Shown one piece after another: positions 8,707 to 17,207 of a stretch of DNA of 64,000 nt. The notes beneath the pieces were generated by a model, which searched no databases, was not told the origin of the DNA, and saw nothing but the letters and a program-made list of their open reading frames with translations. The position numbers were made by a program, and so were the translations under genes. Source of the stretch: an uncultured Sphingomonas sp. GTDB lineage: Bacteria > Pseudomonadota > Alphaproteobacteria > Sphingomonadales > Sphingomonadaceae. The stretch lies in the NCBI RefSeq assembly GCF_936927845.1, contig NZ_CAKZHV010000068.1, positions 131,132 to 195,131 on the forward strand, given 5' to 3'. How positions within the stretch are numbered: position 1 is the first letter of the stretch; every line of letters begins with the position of its first letter.

Positions 8707-10490
8707 GTCACCACTCCGGTGCCGGGATTGATCGGCGTCGTATCGCGCTCTGTCTGCGTGATGATCCGTTCGCGCGCGGCGCGGATGTCGCCCGCCTCGA
8801 TCTGCAACCGCAAGCGCTCACGATCGCGCGAGCGGTACATGTCCTCGGCGCGGTCGATCTCCTCGGTCGAGATGTGCAGTCCCTGCATCGCGAGCCGTGC
8901 CATCTTCACCGCCGACTCGAGCACTTCGCGCACGACGTAGCGCGCCGGACCGTTCTTGAGCTTGATCAGCGCGCGCCGGTCGAAAGCACGGACGTACACC
9001 GCGGCGTTCGGGAACGCCTCATGCACGCTTTCCAGCCAGTCGGCGTCGATCTGGTCGCCATCCATGCAGAAGAGGATCAGCTCGGCCTCAGATGCGCCGG
9101 CCTGCCGCAGCAGATCGAGCCGGGTGCCGTCGCCGAAATAGACCTTCGCACCGAACTCCGCCGCCACATCGATCATCTCGATGTCGCTGTCGATCAGCGT
9201 GACTGGCACGCCGCTCGCCATCAGCATCTGCGCCACCGTTTGCCCGAAGCGGCCGTAGCCGACGATCAGCGCGTTGGCACCATCAGCCTTGGGCCCGTCG
9301 CGCTCGCCGTGCGAGTCGATCGGGGCTTCGCGGAACGCGCGCGTCGCCATCATCAGGAAGGGCGTAGTCGCCATCGAGAGCGTGATGACCGCGCCGAACA
9401 GGCTCGCCGCCTCGGGCGCGATCAGCAGGCCGGACTGCGCCTGCCCGAGCAGGACGAAGCCGAACTCGCCGCCTTGGCTGAGCAGCAGACCAAGCGCGAG
9501 CGCAGGCCGCCACGGCATGCGGAACGCGCGACCGATGAGGAAGATAACGGCGGCCTTGGTCGCGATCAGCGCCGCCGCCATGCCGGCGACGAAGAACGGT
9601 CGCTCGGCGATTGCCGACAGGTCGAGCATCATGCCGACCGCGAGAAAGAACAGCCCGAGCAGGATTGAGCGGAACGGTTCGACATCCGCCTCCAGCTCGT
9701 GCCGATAGGGGCTGTCGGCGAGCATCACCCCGGCGACGAACGCGCCAAGCGCGGTCGATAGGCCAAGCAGTTCCATCAACGCGGCCGAGGCGATGACGGT
9801 GAACAGCGCGGCGAAGACGAACATCTCGCGCTCGCCCAGATTGCCGATCCAGCGGAACAGCGGCGCCAGCACGAAACGCCCGGCCGCGATCAACCCCGCG
9901 ACCGCCAGCACCGTGTAGAGCGCGAGCAGCCAACCCGAGGGCCCGCCGACCTGCGCCGGGTTCCGGCTCATCGCGGCAATGATGGTGATCATCGGGATGA
10001 TCGACAGGTCCTGGAACAGCAGGATCGAAAAGGCGCGCTCCCCGAACGGCGTGCGCAGCCGCCCGGCCGATTGCAGCATCGGCAGCACCTGCGCGGTCGA
10101 CGACAAAGCGAGCGGCATGCCGAGAGCAAGTGCCGCCGGCACCGAAAAGTGGGCGACCAGCGCGAGGATCGCGGTGATGGCCGCTCCGCAGGCGAGCACC
10201 TGGAGCGTGCCGAGCGCGAAAATGTCTTCCTTCAACCGCCACAATTTCGCCGGGCTCAGCTCCAGCCCGACGATGAACAACAGCATCGTGATGCCGAGCT
10301 CGGCGAAACCGAGCTTCGCCTCTGCATCACCGACGAGGCCCAGGACGTGCGGGCCGACCACCGCACCGGCGACGAGGTAGCCGAGCGTCGCACCCAGCCC
10401 CAAGCGACGGAACAGCAGAACGAAGGCGAGCGCGAAACCGAGCAGGATGAAGCCGTCGCGCAGCAGCGAACCGTCGGCGGCGTGCTCCAT
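8703..10490 (-). CDS. CPA2-family cation:proton antiporter (KefB/KefC/YbaL-like) with TrkA-N domain
   Basis: 595-residue inner-membrane antiporter. Residues 1-390 form about 12 helices of the Na+/H+ exchanger fold, including ELGITMLLFIVGLELSPAKL and ALGAFVAGVMLADSPYRHEL. Residues 425-545 form a TrkA-N/RCK domain with a nucleotide-binding start (NALIVGYGRFGQTVAQML), followed by a short acidic/basic tail. This matches KefC-like glutathione-gated or YbaL-like K+/H+ antiporters; no KefF/KefG ancillary protein is nearby. The ATG at 10490 shares one base with the stop of the upstream scaffold gene (TGATG), so translation is probably coupled. The frame is open upstream but has no homology there. Confidence 0.9.
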   Translation of the reverse strand: MEHAADGSLLRDGFILLGFALAFVLLFRRLGLGATLGYLVAGAVVGPHVLGLVGDAEAKLGFAELGITMLLFIVGLELSPAKLWRLKEDIFALGTLQVLACGAAITAILALVAHFSVPAALALGMPLALSSTAQVLPMLQSAGRLRTPFGERAFSILLFQDLSIIPMITIIAAMSRNPAQVGGPSGWLLALYTVLAVAGLIAAGRFVLAPLFRWIGNLGEREMFVFAALFTVIASAALMELLGLSTALGAFVAGVMLADSPYRHELEADVEPFRSILLGLFFLAVGMMLDLSAIAERPFFVAGMAAALIATKAAVIFLIGRAFRMPWRPALALGLLLSQGGEFGFVLLGQAQSGLLIAPEAASLFGAVITLSMATTPFLMMATRAFREAPIDSHGERDGPKADGANALIVGYGRFGQTVAQMLMASGVPVTLIDSDIEMIDVAAEFGAKVYFGDGTRLDLLRQAGASEAELILFCMDGDQIDADWLESVHEAFPNAAVYVRAFDRRALIKLKNGPARYVVREVLESAVKMARLAMQGLHISTEEIDRAEDMYRSRDRERLRLQIEAGDIRAARERIITQTERDTTPINPGTGVVT

Positions 10491-10924
10491 CAACGCGCCG
10501 CCCGCGCGGCCGCCTGCTCCGCGGCCTCCGCAGCGGCTTCGAACGCGAGCCGGATGGAAGGGTGGCGCGCGGTGAGTTTCAGGCCGGGCGTGAAGATGTC
10601 GATGCCGGGCCACGCCGGTACCCCGCCATCGCCCGCCAGCCACGCAGTCAGTTCGTCGCGCGCCGCCGCGAGATCGGCCGGCGTCCGCCCGATCGCGTGC
10701 TGCGCGAGGAGCGTGGATGATGCCTGTCCGAGCAGGCAGGCGCGCACCAATGTACCCAGCCTGACAACGCGACCTTCCTCGTCCAGCTCGACGTCGACGG
10801 TGACGCGGCTGCCGCAAATCGGCGACCGTTTCTCCGCCGACGCGGCGCCGTCCGGCAGCCGATCGGGAAAGGGATTGCCGAGCGCGAGCGCGGAGATCTC
10901 GGGCGTGTATAGGTCGAGGCTCAC
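10490..10924 (-). CDS. IscU/NifU-N-like iron-sulfur scaffold protein, divergent
   Basis: 144-residue protein with the IscU/NifU N-terminal pattern: an N-terminal region ending in ICGSRVTVDVELDEEGRV, then LVRACLLGQASSTLL. Classical scaffolds have three Cys ligands. Here only two are present (in ICGS and RACLL), and the third Cys near the C-terminus is missing, with an Ala/Arg-rich helix ending the protein. This alphaproteobacterial subfamily may therefore bind a cluster differently or act in another role. It sits between cvpA and the Kef antiporter with overlapping start and stop codons on both sides, which indicates an operon. Confidence 0.75.
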   Translation of the reverse strand: MSLDLYTPEISALALGNPFPDRLPDGAASAEKRSPICGSRVTVDVELDEEGRVVRLGTLVRACLLGQASSTLLAQHAIGRTPADLAAARDELTAWLAGDGGVPAWPGIDIFTPGLKLTARHPSIRLAFEAAAEAAEQAAARAAR

Positions 10925-11484
10925 GGCGTATCGGTTCCGTTATCTTGCGGGACGCGCTGCCAGCGCGGCGAGAACAGCGGCTTGCCGCGGCGACGACGGT
11001 CGACCACGTCGGCGATCGACGCGCTGGTGGCGCTCAGCAGCGGGTAAGTACGGGCCTGGACGATCCACGCTGGTCGCCGCGACGGACCACCGCCGAGCAG
11101 ATCGAGCACCAGCACGATCAACAGGAATGCCAAGCTGGCGAAGATCAAGCCCTTCAACGCCCCGAACCCGAAGCCGAGCGCGCGATCGATCGGCCCCAGC
11201 ACCGAGGTACGCGTCCGCGCGCTGACTGCGTTCACGACGATGCGGCTGAGCAGATAGGTACCGCCCGTCAGGATCGCGAAGGCGAGCACCGTCGCGCCGG
11301 ACGGCGTACCGATCGTGGGTGCAAGCGCGCGCGACAGCGGCAGATGGAAGATCTTGAGCGCGAAGATCATCGCGACCCAGGCGAACAGCGCCAGCACCTC
11401 CGCCACGAAGCCGCGCTTGGCGCCGAGCAGCGCAGTCGCGGCGACGAGCAACAGGACGACGATGTCGAGGGCGTGCAGGTTCAT
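10921..11484 (-). CDS. cvpA: CvpA family membrane protein
   Basis: 187-residue inner-membrane protein with about four helices. It begins with the CvpA signature LHALDIVVLLLVAATALLGA followed by KRGFVAEVLALFAWV, and later has RIVVNAVS and RALGFGFGALKGLIFASLAF. CvpA is needed for colicin V production in E. coli and for envelope stress tolerance in other Proteobacteria. Gene order radA-cvpA is common in alphaproteobacteria. The 3' end overlaps the IscU-like gene by four bases, and radA ends 33 bases upstream on the same strand. Confidence 0.88.
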   Translation of the reverse strand: MNLHALDIVVLLLVAATALLGAKRGFVAEVLALFAWVAMIFALKIFHLPLSRALAPTIGTPSGATVLAFAILTGGTYLLSRIVVNAVSARTRTSVLGPIDRALGFGFGALKGLIFASLAFLLIVLVLDLLGGGPSRRPAWIVQARTYPLLSATSASIADVVDRRRRGKPLFSPRWQRVPQDNGTDTP

Positions 11485-11517
11485 TGCGCCCTAGATACGG
11501 ATTGCCGCCGCGGGCGA

Positions 11518-12891
11518 CTAGCCCCGCCCGAGCATGTGGTCGACGAAGCGGCCAAGGTTGCGAAAGCTGGACAGCTGCACCGCGCCGCCTTCGGCAACGC
11601 CCGACGGCACCATCGCGCGCGTGAAGCCGAGCTTGCCCGCCTCCTTCAAGCGCAGCGGCGCGTGCGCCACCGGCCTAATTTCCCCCGACAGCGCGATCTC
11701 GCCGAACGCGACGCCGTCGGAGGCGACCGGCCGCTCGCTGAGCGCCGAGATCAGCGCCGCCGCCACCGCCAGATCGGCCGCGGGATCCTGCACGCGATAC
11801 CCACCGGCGACGTTCAGATACACTTCGCAGGTCGAGAAGCTCAGCCCGCATCGCGCCTCCAGCACCGCCAGGATCATCGCCAACCGCCCTGAATCCCAGC
11901 CGACCACCGCGCGCCGGGGCGTCGCCCCGCTTGCCAGCCGCACCACCAGTGCCTGTATCTCGACCAGCACCGGGCGCGTGCCCTCCAGCGCGGGGAACAC
12001 GATCGATCCCGTTACACTCTCGTCGCGCTGCGTCAGGAACAGGCTCGAGGGGTTTGCGACCTCGACCAGCCCCTCGCCCGCCATTGCGAACACGCCGATC
12101 TCGTCGGTGCCGCCGAAGCGGTTCTTGATCGCGCGCAGGATGCGATATTGGTGGCTGCGCTCGCCCTCGAAGCTCAGCACGGTGTCGACCATATGTTCGA
12201 GCACGCGCGGACCCGCGATCGATCCATCCTTGGTGACGTGCCCGACGAGCACGACCGCGGTGCCGCGTTCCTTGGCGAAGCGGATCAGTTCCTGCGCGGT
12301 CGCGCGCACCTGGCTGACGGTGCCCGGCGCGCCTTCGATCAGGTCGGAGTGCATCGTCTGGATCGAGTCGATCACCAGCAGCGCGGGCGGTGTTCCCTGC
12401 CCCAGCGTTGTCAAGATATCGCGCGTCGAGGTGGCGGCGGCGAGCTGCACCGGCGCGTCTCCCAGCCCCAATCGCTGCGCGCGCAGACGGACCTGGTCGG
12501 CCGCTTCCTCGCCCGAGACATAGGCGACGCTGCGCCCGCTGCGCGCCAACCGGGCGGCAGCCTGGAGCAGCAAAGTCGACTTGCCGACGCCCGGGTCGCC
12601 GCCGATCAGCGTCGCCGATCCCGCAACCAGCCCGCCACCCAATGCACGATCGAGCTCGGCGATGCCGAAGATCATCCGCTCGGGCAGCGCGATCTCGGCG
12701 TCGAGCTTGACCAGCGTCAGAGCACGACCGCCCGATTGCAGATTATGCTTCGCCTGAAACGGCGTGACGACCGCCGCCGCTTCCTCCACCAGCGTGTTCC
12801 ACTCGCTGCAATCGGCACACTGGCCCTGCCAGCGGTGCGACACCGACCCACACGACTGACACACGTAGCGACGTTGAGCTTTAGCCATCAT
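11518..12891 (-). CDS. radA: DNA repair protein RadA (Sms)
   Basis: 457-residue branch-migration helicase that helps RecA process recombination intermediates. It has an N-terminal C4 zinc finger (CQSCGSVSHRWQGQCADC), Walker A GGDPGVGKSTLL, Walker B LLVIDSIQTM, the RadA-specific KNRFGGTDEIG motif (about residue 255) and a C-terminal Lon-like domain (YRVQDPAADLAVAAALIS). Length is standard. Two consecutive ATGs exist; the second (12888) would give the more usual MAKAQ start. A candidate LexA box lies 19 bases before the start codon. Confidence 0.96.
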   Translation of the reverse strand: MMAKAQRRYVCQSCGSVSHRWQGQCADCSEWNTLVEEAAAVVTPFQAKHNLQSGGRALTLVKLDAEIALPERMIFGIAELDRALGGGLVAGSATLIGGDPGVGKSTLLLQAAARLARSGRSVAYVSGEEAADQVRLRAQRLGLGDAPVQLAAATSTRDILTTLGQGTPPALLVIDSIQTMHSDLIEGAPGTVSQVRATAQELIRFAKERGTAVVLVGHVTKDGSIAGPRVLEHMVDTVLSFEGERSHQYRILRAIKNRFGGTDEIGVFAMAGEGLVEVANPSSLFLTQRDESVTGSIVFPALEGTRPVLVEIQALVVRLASGATPRRAVVGWDSGRLAMILAVLEARCGLSFSTCEVYLNVAGGYRVQDPAADLAVAAALISALSERPVASDGVAFGEIALSGEIRPVAHAPLRLKEAGKLGFTRAMVPSGVAEGGAVQLSSFRNLGRFVDHMLGRG

Positions 12892-12909
12892 TGCCGCGTA
12901 GCATATGCG

Positions 12910-12924
12910 GAACGGGAGGGGAAC
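12910..12924 (-). promoter_or_regulatory. Candidate LexA (SOS) box upstream of radA
   Basis: On the plus strand the sequence is GAAC (12910-12913), seven bases, GAAC (12921-12924). Read in the direction of radA it is GTTC-N7-GTTC, the alphaproteobacterial LexA direct repeat. It begins 19 bases upstream of the radA start, where LexA would block transcription. The operator role is inferred. Confidence 0.6.
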
Positions 12925-12964
12925 AAAGGAGCGCTAGTGTCAGATACGGCAACGCCCGCTTGGA

Positions 12965-13666
12965 TCAGCCCTTCGACGGGATCGCCAGCCCGCGCTGCAC
13001 CGCCGGACGCGCCAAGCCGCGTTCGAGCCAAGCCGACACATTCCCGAAATTCGCGAAGCCGACCAGATCACCTGCCATGTAGAAATCGCGTAGCGCCCGC
13101 ACCCAGCCGAGCATCGCGATGTCGGCGATGGAATAATCACCGACGAACCATTCACGACCATCGAGTGCGCGATCCATCACGCCCAGCAAGCGCCTGCTTT
13201 CATCGGCGTAGCGGTCGCGCGGACGCTTGTCCTCCCAATCCTTGCCGGCGAATTTGTGGAAGAAGCCGAGCTGCCCGAACATCGGACCCACGCCCCCCAT
13301 CTGGAACATGACCCAGGAGATCGCCTTCCAGCGCGCCGCAGCGTCGCGTGGCAGCAAGCGGCCGGTCTTTTCCGCCAAATAGAGCAGGATGGCGCCGCTT
13401 TCGAAGATACCGATCGCCTCGCCGCCGGGCCCCGCGGGATCGATGATCGCGGGGATCTTGCCGTTGGGATTGAGCGAGACGAACGCGTCCGATTTCTGAT
13501 CGTTCGCGGCGAAATCGATCAGATGCGCCTCATAGGGCAGTTCCGTCTCTTCCAGCATGATCGACGCCTTCACCCCGTTGGGCGTGTTGAGCGAGTAAAG
13601 CTGGATGCGGTCCGGATGCCGTGCGGGCCAGCGGTGGGTGATCGCGAAATCGGATAGTTGCGTCAT
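12965..13666 (-). CDS. Glutathione S-transferase family protein, YfcG/YghU-like
   Basis: 233-residue soluble protein with an N-terminal thioredoxin-like domain (IQLYSLNTPNGVKASIMLEE) and a C-terminal all-helical GST domain (about residues 100-215). The TPNGVKxSIxLEE segment and the NPNGKIPAI-DP loop are typical of nu-class GSTs such as E. coli YfcG and YghU, which are glutathione-dependent disulfide-bond reductases. The ATG at 13666 starts the homologous region; an upstream in-frame ATG at 13705 would only add a basic tail without homology. It is divergent from the EcfG-promoted repeat gene. Confidence 0.85.
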   Translation of the reverse strand: MTQLSDFAITHRWPARHPDRIQLYSLNTPNGVKASIMLEETELPYEAHLIDFAANDQKSDAFVSLNPNGKIPAIIDPAGPGGEAIGIFESGAILLYLAEKTGRLLPRDAAARWKAISWVMFQMGGVGPMFGQLGFFHKFAGKDWEDKRPRDRYADESRRLLGVMDRALDGREWFVGDYSIADIAMLGWVRALRDFYMAGDLVGFANFGNVSAWLERGLARPAVQRGLAIPSKG

Positions 13667-13714
13667 GCCGCGCCAACGGCGGGACGAGGCGCGCGTTCCG
13701 TTCATCTGCCAGTC

Positions 13715-13739
13715 GGAACCCGTTCGTTACGCTCTCGTT
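13715..13739 (+). promoter_or_regulatory. EcfG-type (general stress response) promoter
   Basis: GGAAC at 13715-13719, a 16-base spacer, then CGTT at 13736-13739. This is a perfect match to the GGAAC-N16/17-CGTT consensus of the alphaproteobacterial general stress sigma factor EcfG. The predicted transcription start would fall about 25 bases before the ATG at 13772, leaving room for the ribosome site GAGAGAG. Function is inferred from the consensus match and placement. Confidence 0.7.
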
Positions 13740-13771
13740 TCCTAACCGTCATCAACCGCGAGAGAGCAAAC

Positions 13772-14425
13772 ATGAAGCGTTACGAGATACTCGCCGCCGT
13801 CGCGGCGGCAGCCCTGGTTCCCGCCGTCGCCCAGGCGCAGACGGCACCCGCTGCCGGTGCCCAAGCATCGGCAACTGCCACCGTCACCACCGGCGCGACC
13901 GTTTACGATACCAGCGGCGGCGTGGTCGGCACCGTCGCCAGCACCGACGGCACCAATGCAGTGATCGACACCGGCACCAACAAGGCAGCGGTTCCGCTCA
14001 CCTCACTCGGCAAGGGCGCGCAGGGCCCCGTGCTCGCCATGACCAAGGCGCAGCTCGATGCCGCGGCCAGCGCGCAGCAGCAGCAGGCGAGCGCCGCTTT
14101 CCGCTCACAGCTCGTGACGGGAGCGAGCGTATACGGGACGGGGGGCGCCAAGCTCGGCACGATCAAGGCGATCGATGCAAGCAGCGTGACGCTGACCACC
14201 GATCAGGGTGACGCGAAGCTGCCGATCACGGGGTTCGGCCCGGGTCCGCAGGGTGTGACGATCGGCATGACCGCAGCCCAGCTTTCGTCGGCAATGGGCG
14301 CGGCTGCACCCGCGGCAGGGGCGAACACGGCCGCGGATGCGACGGCAACGACGCCGGCCGCAACCAGCGAGACGTCCACCACCACGACGACGACCTCGAC
14401 CAAGAAGACCAAGCCGCGGAAGTAA
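13772..14425 (+). CDS. Secreted protein with two PRC-barrel-like tandem repeats
   Basis: 217 residues with a clear signal peptide (cleavage likely after AVAQAQ, residues 17-22). Two related units of about 60 residues follow, at residues 39-99 and 116-175. Each starts TGAxVY-T-GG--GT, contains a short beta-rich stretch and a glycine-rich GxGPQG/GAQGP turn, and ends in an MTxAQLxxA helix. The fold looks like a small beta barrel of PRC type, exported and duplicated. The tail (176-217) is Ala/Thr-rich with a threonine run and a basic KKTKPRK end. No enzyme motif is visible. A perfect EcfG promoter suggests a periplasmic stress function. The ATG is chosen for the signal peptide; the frame is open further upstream. 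Confidence 0.85.
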   Translation: MKRYEILAAVAAAALVPAVAQAQTAPAAGAQASATATVTTGATVYDTSGGVVGTVASTDGTNAVIDTGTNKAAVPLTSLGKGAQGPVLAMTKAQLDAAASAQQQQASAAFRSQLVTGASVYGTGGAKLGTIKAIDASSVTLTTDQGDAKLPITGFGPGPQGVTIGMTAAQLSSAMGAAAPAAGANTAADATATTPAATSETSTTTTTTSTKKTKPRK

Positions 14426-14438
14426 CGTGGCCGATCAT

Positions 14439-14464
14439 CCCGCCTGCGCCAACGCGCGGGCGGG
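14439..14464. terminator. Hairpin between convergent genes
   Basis: CCCGCC (14439-14444) can pair with GGCGGG (14459-14464), between the stop of the repeat protein and the stop of alaS. The T-tail is poor in both directions, so this is a possible bidirectional terminator only. Confidence 0.35.
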
Positions 14465-14469
14465 TATAA

Positions 14470-17133
14470 TCACCCCCCCTGCAGCGCGGTTCGGACTGCC
14501 GCAATCGCGGCCTCAGCATCGGCGCCTCTCGGTCCACCGCCCTGCGCCATGTCGGGGCGACCGCCGCCACCCTGACCGCCGAGTGCCTGCACCCCGCGCT
14601 TGACGAGGTCGACCGCGTTGAAGCGCGACACCAGGTCGGGAGTCACCCCGACCGCGATCGTCGCCTTGCCGTCGTTCACCGCCACGATCGCGACGACGCC
14701 CGAGCCGAGCTGTTGGCGTGCGTCGTCGACCGCACCGCGCAAGCCTTTGGCCTCGAACCCGTCGAGTACCTGCGCCGCAAAGGTGACATCGCCGATCATC
14801 TCGGGTCCGGCCGCATCCTTCGCCCCGCCGCCGAGCGCCAACGCCTTTTTGGCGTCGGCGAGTTCGCGTTCCAGCCGCCGCCGCTCGTCGAGCAGCGCCG
14901 CGACGCGCGCCGGCACTTCGTCGGGCGTGGTGCGCAGCGTCGCGGCTGCCTCGCGCAGCTTCTCGTCGCGAGCGCTCAGATACTGCCGCGCGGCCTCGCC
15001 GGTCAGCGCCTCGACGCGGCGGACGCCCGATGACACCGCGCTCTCGCCGACGACCTTGAACAGGCCGATATCGCCCAGCGCCTTCGCGTGCGTACCGCCG
15101 CACAATTCGATCGAGTAGGTTTTGCCCTCCTCGTCGGTCCCCATCGAGACGACACGTACCTCGTCGCCGTATTTCTCGCCGAACAGCGCCATTGCGCCCA
15201 TCGCGATCGCTTCGTCCGGGCTCATCAGCCGCGTCTCGACGCTGCCGTTGCCGCGAATTTGCGCGTTCACCGCCGCCTCGACGTCGGAGAGTTCGGCCGG
15301 TGCCATCGCGGTCGAGTGCGACACGTCGAAGCGCAAACGATCGGGCGCGACGAGGCTGCCCTTCTGCGCGACATGCGTGCCGAGTCGGTTCCTCAACGCC
15401 TCGTGCAGCAGGTGCGTCGCGGAGTGGTTGGCGCGAATGGCATCGCGCCGCGCCACATCGATCGCGAGCCGCACCGTGTCGCCGACCTTGATCTCACCCA
15501 CCTCGACGCGTGCGTGATGGACGAACAGCTTGCCGAGTTGCTTCGACGTGTCAGTGACGATCGCGGCAAGCCCGTTCTCGCTCGAGAGGTTGCCGGCGTC
15601 GCCCACCTGTCCGCCGCTCTCGCCGTAGAAGGGGGTCTGGTTGACGATCACGTCGACCTGCTCGCCCGCGCCCACCTGCTCGACGCGGTGACCGTCCTTG
15701 ATCAGCGCGAGCACGACGCCCTCGCCGCTGTCGCTCGTGTAGCCGGTGAACTCGGTCGCGCCGACTTCCTCGGCCAGGTCGAACCACAGGTCGTCGGAGG
15801 CCTTCGCGCCCGACCCCTTCCACGCGGCACGCGCGGCACGCTTCTGCTCGGCCATTGCGCTGTCGAAGCCGGCGCGGTCGACCTGCAACCCTTGCGCCCG
15901 CAACGCATCTTCGGTCAGGTCGTAGGGAAAGCCGTACGTGTCGTAGAGCTTGAACGCGGTTTCGCCCGCGAGCGTGTCGCCCTGCCCCATACCCGCCGTC
16001 GCCTCGTCGAGCAGCCGCAGCCCCTTGTCCAGCGTCTGGCGGAAGCGCGTTTCCTCCTGGCGCAAGGTCGCCTCGATCAGCGGCTGCGCGCGCACGAGCT
16101 CGGGGTAAGCGGCACCCATCTCGGCGACCAGCGCGGGGACGAGCCGGTACATCAGCGGCTCCCCACCATCTCCCTTGGCCCCGCCCAGCAGGTGCGCGTG
16201 GCGCATCGCACGGCGCATGATCCGGCGCAGCACGTATCCGCGGCCCTCGTTCGCCGGCAGCACACCGTCGGCGATGAGGAAGCCCGAGCAGCGCAGGTGG
16301 TCGGCGATGACGCGGTGGCTCGCCTGATTGTCACCGCTCGTCGCGGTGTGGGTCAGCGCTCCGCTCGCCGCGATCAATGCCTTGAACGTGTCGGTGTCGT
16401 AATTGTCATGGACGCCCTGCATCACCGCTGCGACGCGTTCGAGGCCCATGCCGGTGTCGATCGAGGGGCGCGGCAGGTCGCCGGTGATCTGGTCGGACTC
16501 CTGCACGAACTGCATGAACACGAGGTTCCAGATCTCGACGAAGCGGTCGCCGTCCTCGTCCGGGCTGCCCGGAGGACCTCCGGCGATATGATCGCCGTGG
16601 TCGTAGAAGATCTCGGAACACGGGCCGCATGGTCCGTCCGAACCCATCGCCCAGAAATTGTCCTTTGTGGCGATGCGGATGATCTTGTGGTCGGGCAGCC
16701 CCGCGATCTTCTTCCACAGCTCGAACGCCTGGTCGTCGGTGTGGTAAACGGTCGCCGTCAGCTTGTCGGCGGGCAGGCCCCATTCTTTCGTCAGCAGCGT
16801 CCAGGCGTGGGTAATCGCCTGTTCCTTGAAGTAATCGCCGAACGAGAAATTGCCGAGCATTTCGAAGAAGGTGTGATGGCGCGCGGTATAGCCGACATTG
16901 TCAAGGTCGTTGTGCTTGCCGCCCGCGCGGACGCATTTCTGCGCGCTGGTCGCGGTCGTGTAGGGCCGCGTTTCCAGACCGGTGAAGACGTTCTTGAACG
17001 GAACCATGCCCGCGTTGACGAACATCAGCGTCGGGTCGTTCTGCGGCACCAGCGGTGCCGAGGGCACGACCTGATGGCCGTTGGCGCCGAAATAATCCAG
17101 AAAGCTGCGGCGAAGATCGTTGGTCGAGGTCAT
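14470..17133 (-). CDS. alaS: Alanine--tRNA ligase
   Basis: 887-residue class II synthetase that charges tRNA-Ala and edits mischarged Ser/Gly. The N-terminal RRSFLDYFGANGHQVVPSAP is the classical start. Motif regions include TFFEMLGNFSFGDYFKEQAI and MGLERVAAVMQG. The editing domain holds the zinc ligands HSATHLLHEALR and CGGTHAKALGDIG. The C-terminal DHHA1/oligomerisation domain follows (GGGRPDMAQGGG near the end). Length is standard and no domain is missing. It stands alone, 75 bases from the ppx stop on the same strand. Confidence 0.97.
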   Translation of the reverse strand: MTSTNDLRRSFLDYFGANGHQVVPSAPLVPQNDPTLMFVNAGMVPFKNVFTGLETRPYTTATSAQKCVRAGGKHNDLDNVGYTARHHTFFEMLGNFSFGDYFKEQAITHAWTLLTKEWGLPADKLTATVYHTDDQAFELWKKIAGLPDHKIIRIATKDNFWAMGSDGPCGPCSEIFYDHGDHIAGGPPGSPDEDGDRFVEIWNLVFMQFVQESDQITGDLPRPSIDTGMGLERVAAVMQGVHDNYDTDTFKALIAASGALTHTATSGDNQASHRVIADHLRCSGFLIADGVLPANEGRGYVLRRIMRRAMRHAHLLGGAKGDGGEPLMYRLVPALVAEMGAAYPELVRAQPLIEATLRQEETRFRQTLDKGLRLLDEATAGMGQGDTLAGETAFKLYDTYGFPYDLTEDALRAQGLQVDRAGFDSAMAEQKRAARAAWKGSGAKASDDLWFDLAEEVGATEFTGYTSDSGEGVVLALIKDGHRVEQVGAGEQVDVIVNQTPFYGESGGQVGDAGNLSSENGLAAIVTDTSKQLGKLFVHHARVEVGEIKVGDTVRLAIDVARRDAIRANHSATHLLHEALRNRLGTHVAQKGSLVAPDRLRFDVSHSTAMAPAELSDVEAAVNAQIRGNGSVETRLMSPDEAIAMGAMALFGEKYGDEVRVVSMGTDEEGKTYSIELCGGTHAKALGDIGLFKVVGESAVSSGVRRVEALTGEAARQYLSARDEKLREAAATLRTTPDEVPARVAALLDERRRLERELADAKKALALGGGAKDAAGPEMIGDVTFAAQVLDGFEAKGLRGAVDDARQQLGSGVVAIVAVNDGKATIAVGVTPDLVSRFNAVDLVKRGVQALGGQGGGGRPDMAQGGGPRGADAEAAIAAVRTALQGG

Positions 17134-17207
17134 GGCCTGCGGCTTAATGGCGAGAAAGCGCGCTGCCTAGCGCTTCGTCGCGACCGCAACGACTTCGTGT
17201 CGGCCGC

